15,004 bases of DNA from Anaerolineae bacterium (GTDB lineage Bacteria > Chloroflexota > Anaerolineae > UBA4142): the NCBI GenBank assembly GCA_027457205.1, contig DAIDTM010000112.1, positions 1 to 15,004 of the forward strand, written 5' to 3'. The position numbers were made by a program, and so were the translations under genes. Each line of letters starts with the position of its first letter. Position 1 is the stretch's first letter. The notes beneath the pieces were generated by a model. The model searched no databases. It saw nothing but the letters and a program-made list of their open reading frames with translations, and was not told the DNA's origin. This document shows, piece after piece, positions 12,980 through 15,004 of this stretch.

Positions 12980-14056
12980 CTCACTTCCGTACACCTGCAG
13001 CTTGTCTTGCGGCACGACCACGTTCACGTCAGGTTGCGTCACCGCTTCCGGCGTATCGATCAAGATCAGCTCGCCATTCACATTCACATAGTGACGATAT
13101 AACGACCCGATGAAAGATGATTCCTCGATGTGTCCGTGGAAGGTCACGTTGCCTTCGACCGGCATGTCATCGCGGGCGATGTCGGCATGATTCGCCTTAA
13201 AGATGACAATGACCGCGCTGTTGGGTGTACCGCGAAACGGAATGCTGGCGCCGGCGACCAGAGCCGTCTGACCGTCGGCGGCGACTTGACCGCGCAGTTG
13301 ATTCGTCACTCCTAGAAATTCCGCGACGAACGCGTTATCGGGTTTGTGATAAATTTCCTCCGGTCGCCCGATCTGCATTACACGTCCCTTGTTCATCACG
13401 ACGACCCTATCGGACATGCTCAGCGCTTCTTCCTGGTCGTGCGTTACGTAGATCGTCGTGATGCCGATGCGACGCTGCAAGCGACGGATCTCCGCGCGTA
13501 GGCGCAAACGCACTTGCGCGTCTAGATTCGAGAGCGGCTCGTCGAGCAGTAACACCTGTGGTTGCACGATCAATGCGCGCGCGACCGCGACGCGTTGCTG
13601 CTGCCCGCCCGATAGCTCGGTCGGCTTGCGCGTCATGATCTCCGCCGCTGGCATTTCGACGAGCCGCATGGTTTCGATGACGCGCGCGCGAATCTACTCT
13701 GCCTTGATTTGGCGCATCCGCAGCCCGTACGCGATATTATCGAAGACAGTCATGTGCGGCCACAGCGCGTAATCCTGAAAGACCATCGCGGTGCCGCGCC
13801 GATGCGCGGGCAGTTGATCGATCCGCGCGTTGTCGAGATACATGCTGCCCTCGTCCGGCTCGTAAAACCCGGCGATCATTCGCAGCAGGGTGGTCTTGCC
13901 GCAGCCGCTGGGACCGAGCAGGGTGGTAAAAGAGCCGCGCTCTATCTCCAGCGAGACGTGATCGACCGCCATGACGGGGCCGAAGCGTTTGGTTACGCCG
14001 TCCAGGCGCAGGTGCGCGGGTTTCAATTCGATGCGCGGTGATGATGTTTGGGTCAT
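12974..14056 (-). pseudogene. ABC transporter ATPase (PotA/UgpC/FbpC type) interrupted by in-frame TAG
   Basis: The same frame from 14056 to 12974 encodes a MalK/PotA-like importer ATPase with a C-terminal TOBE domain, of normal total length (about 360 codons). It has Walker A GPSGCGKTT (48-56), Q-loop MVFQDYALWPHMT, signature LSGGQQQRVAVARAL, Walker B VLLLDEPLSNLDA and H-loop YVTHDQEEAL. A TAG at 13696-13694 (codon 121), in GLRMRQIKAE-stop-IRARVIETMRLVEM, separates Walker A from the signature, so neither part alone can be a working ATPase. A single C-to-T change from CAG (Gln) would explain it. Other genes here end in TAG, so the codon is not obviously reassigned. No binding protein or permease of this importer is in the window. 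The start has GGAAAG upstream. Sequencing error cannot be excluded. Confidence 0.85.
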
Positions 14057-14107
14057 GCGCTTCTTTCCAGTGCCAATGTCCCTTCGCGGAGTCTATCTAG
14101 TCTGCTC

Positions 14108-14578
14108 CTATGCCTTGGCGAGCGATTGCAGCGCGAGGTCGGGGCTGGCTTTGGCTTTGACATTGACTTGCGCGTCGACGATCTTGCCGTGCTCGTCAAT
14201 CACAAAGTGACTGCGGATGATTCCGTCGTAATCTCTTCCCATGAATGACTTGGCGCCCCACGCGCCATATTTTTCCGCGACCTGGTGATCGACATCGCTG
14301 AGCAGGATGAACGGAAGATTGTATTTGCTGCGAAACTTTTGATGTGAGGCGGCGCCATCCGGACTGACGCCGATCACGACTGCGTTCTGCTCCTGGATCA
14401 CCTCGATGTTGTCGCGAAAGCCGCACGCCTGCGCGGTGCAGCCGGGCGTATCGTCCTTGGGGTAGAAATACAGGATGACGCGTTTGCCGCGCAAGCCGGA
14501 GAGCTTGACGAGCTTACCGTTTTCGTCCGGTAATGCAAAGTCCGGCGCGGTCTTACCGATCTGAATATTGGGCGACAT
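14108..14578 (-). CDS. bcp: Thioredoxin-dependent thiol peroxidase (Bcp/PrxQ peroxiredoxin)
   Basis: This 156-residue cytoplasmic peroxiredoxin reduces hydrogen peroxide and organic hydroperoxides using thioredoxin. APDFALPDENGKLVKLSGLRGKRVILYFYPKDDTPGC is the thioredoxin-fold start with the peroxidatic Cys47. Cys52, five residues later (CTAQAC), is the resolving cysteine typical of the alpha-PrxQ subgroup. VIGVSPDGAASHQKF, LLSDVDHQVAEKYG and HFVIDEHGKI are the remaining family blocks. Length is typical for Bcp. The ATG is supported by AAGGAGAT seven bases upstream. The interrupted ABC ATPase starts 51 bases downstream on the same strand and may be read from the same promoter, but a functional link is not apparent. 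Confidence 0.95.
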   Translation of the reverse strand: MSPNIQIGKTAPDFALPDENGKLVKLSGLRGKRVILYFYPKDDTPGCTAQACGFRDNIEVIQEQNAVVIGVSPDGAASHQKFRSKYNLPFILLSDVDHQVAEKYGAWGAKSFMGRDYDGIIRSHFVIDEHGKIVDAQVNVKAKASPDLALQSLAKA

Positions 14579-14924
14579 GAAACTAATCTCCTTTCAGGGT
14601 CGTTCAACGCTACCGCCGATTCCGCCGCCAAGTGTCTGGCAAAATGCAAATGACGTTGCCAGCGCAAACCCCACACTCCAAAAGTGCGTGACCGTGGCGG
14701 AATTGGCGGGCACGTGTTTCCAGACGTTCAAGTTTATCATTAGGGCAACGCTCAATCAGACCGACCTTCCTCGTTCATCTTTGTATTTTGATTTCTGTGA
14801 ACTGTTTCCACCCCTCAGAAGAAGAGAAAGGTTTTCCATCAGGCATTGTCGCCCAAGTCAAGTATTCTTCCTGACCCTCTAATACTACTTTGTCATTTGA
14901 GTGAATTTCAGGTAAGCTGGGGGC
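14579..14924. other. Intergenic region, lower G+C toward the right
   Basis: This 346-base stretch separates bcp (minus) from the plus-strand gene at the right edge and should hold both promoters. I found no promoter I would defend. The half from about 14730 on is clearly A+T-richer than the rest of the window, which may mean acquired DNA or the end of a mobile element. A 13-base tRNA-Leu-like string lies at about 14694-14706, but no cloverleaf forms. Confidence 0.4.
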
Positions 14925-15004
14925 ATGGAAAAAGCCACTCGTATTCCTCAAGCCCCGAGCGAACCCATGCCGGAACTGGCAAAGTTTCTTGCCCAGTTTC
15001 AGGT
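14925..15004 (+). CDS. N-terminal fragment of an unidentified protein, possibly a transposase
   Basis: From the ATG at 14925 an uninterrupted frame runs to the window edge for 26 codons, giving MEKATRIPQAPSEP followed by MPELAKFLAQFQV. The P-E-L-x-x-F-L-x-x-F pattern soon after the start resembles the beginning of IS701-type DDE transposases, but 26 residues are too few to decide. The bases before it are purine-rich (AGGTAAG and a G-run), which could serve as a ribosome site. The A+T-richer DNA upstream would fit the end of an inserted element. Function is not assigned. Confidence 0.45.
   Translation, partial: MEKATRIPQAPSEPMPELAKFLAQFQ

Noticed and set aside
13694..13696. TAG as a reassigned or pyrrolysine codon
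   Set aside because: Several intact genes in this window end with TAG at the family-expected length, so reassignment is unlikely. A nonsense change or error is simpler.
14694..14745. tRNA-Leu-like string GTGGCGGAATTGG followed by a T-arm-like GTTCAAG
   Set aside because: No acceptor, anticodon or T stem pairs can be formed around it, and the spacing is far too short for a class II tRNA. Probably chance.

Overview
This is a G+C-rich bacterial chromosomal window. It suggests a Chloroflexota (Anaerolineae-like) organism: the sugar-binding lipoprotein has a Cys lipobox followed by a Thr/Pro/Ala-rich linker, the binding-protein-dependent sugar operon carries polyol-type enzymes, and DUF2277 and VOC genes sit together. 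The taxon is an inference; no rRNA or other marker gene is present.

Layout. (1) Positions 1-7964, minus strand: one long sugar-utilisation operon read right to left. A textbook TTGACA-N17-TATAAT promoter (7964-7936) is followed by two abutting 14-bp LacI-type operators (7902-7929), a leader with an intrinsic terminator (7745-7782), a LacI regulator, then an RbsA-like ATPase, an RbsC-like permease, an RbsB-like binding lipoprotein, an aldo/keto reductase, a second intrinsic terminator, an FGGY sugar kinase and the start of a zinc-type (MDR) polyol dehydrogenase that leaves the window. Reductase, dehydrogenase and kinase together would make an aldose -> polyol -> ketose -> ketose-phosphate route. 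(2) 7965-8478: regulatory/intergenic DNA with an orphan terminator, a promoter overlapped by a NagR/DasR-like palindrome, and a palindromic MITE-like repeat. (3) 8479-11303, plus strand: a GntR/HutC regulator that lacks part of its effector domain, nagA (start overlapping the gntR stop), a broken SIS-domain (UPF0309-type) gene that appears as no intact ORF, a VOC-family protein and a DUF2277 protein. (4) 11337-14578, minus strand: a Bcp/PrxQ peroxiredoxin, an ABC ATPase interrupted by an in-frame TAG, an IolI-like sugar isomerase/epimerase and a metallo-beta-lactamase-fold hydrolase that begins directly at the isomerase stop. (5) 14579-15004: an A+T-richer intergenic stretch and the first 26 codons of a plus-strand gene that may belong to a mobile element.

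No CRISPR array, complete insertion sequence, rRNA or complete tRNA was seen. The strongest observations are regulatory: the promoter/tandem-operator/terminator leader of the sugar operon, the second terminator placed just before the kinase start, and the operator-over-promoter arrangement of gntR-nagA. Signs of decay (SIS remnant, amber-interrupted ATPase, shortened GntR) cluster in the right half. I did not find a clearly new enzymatic or defence system.
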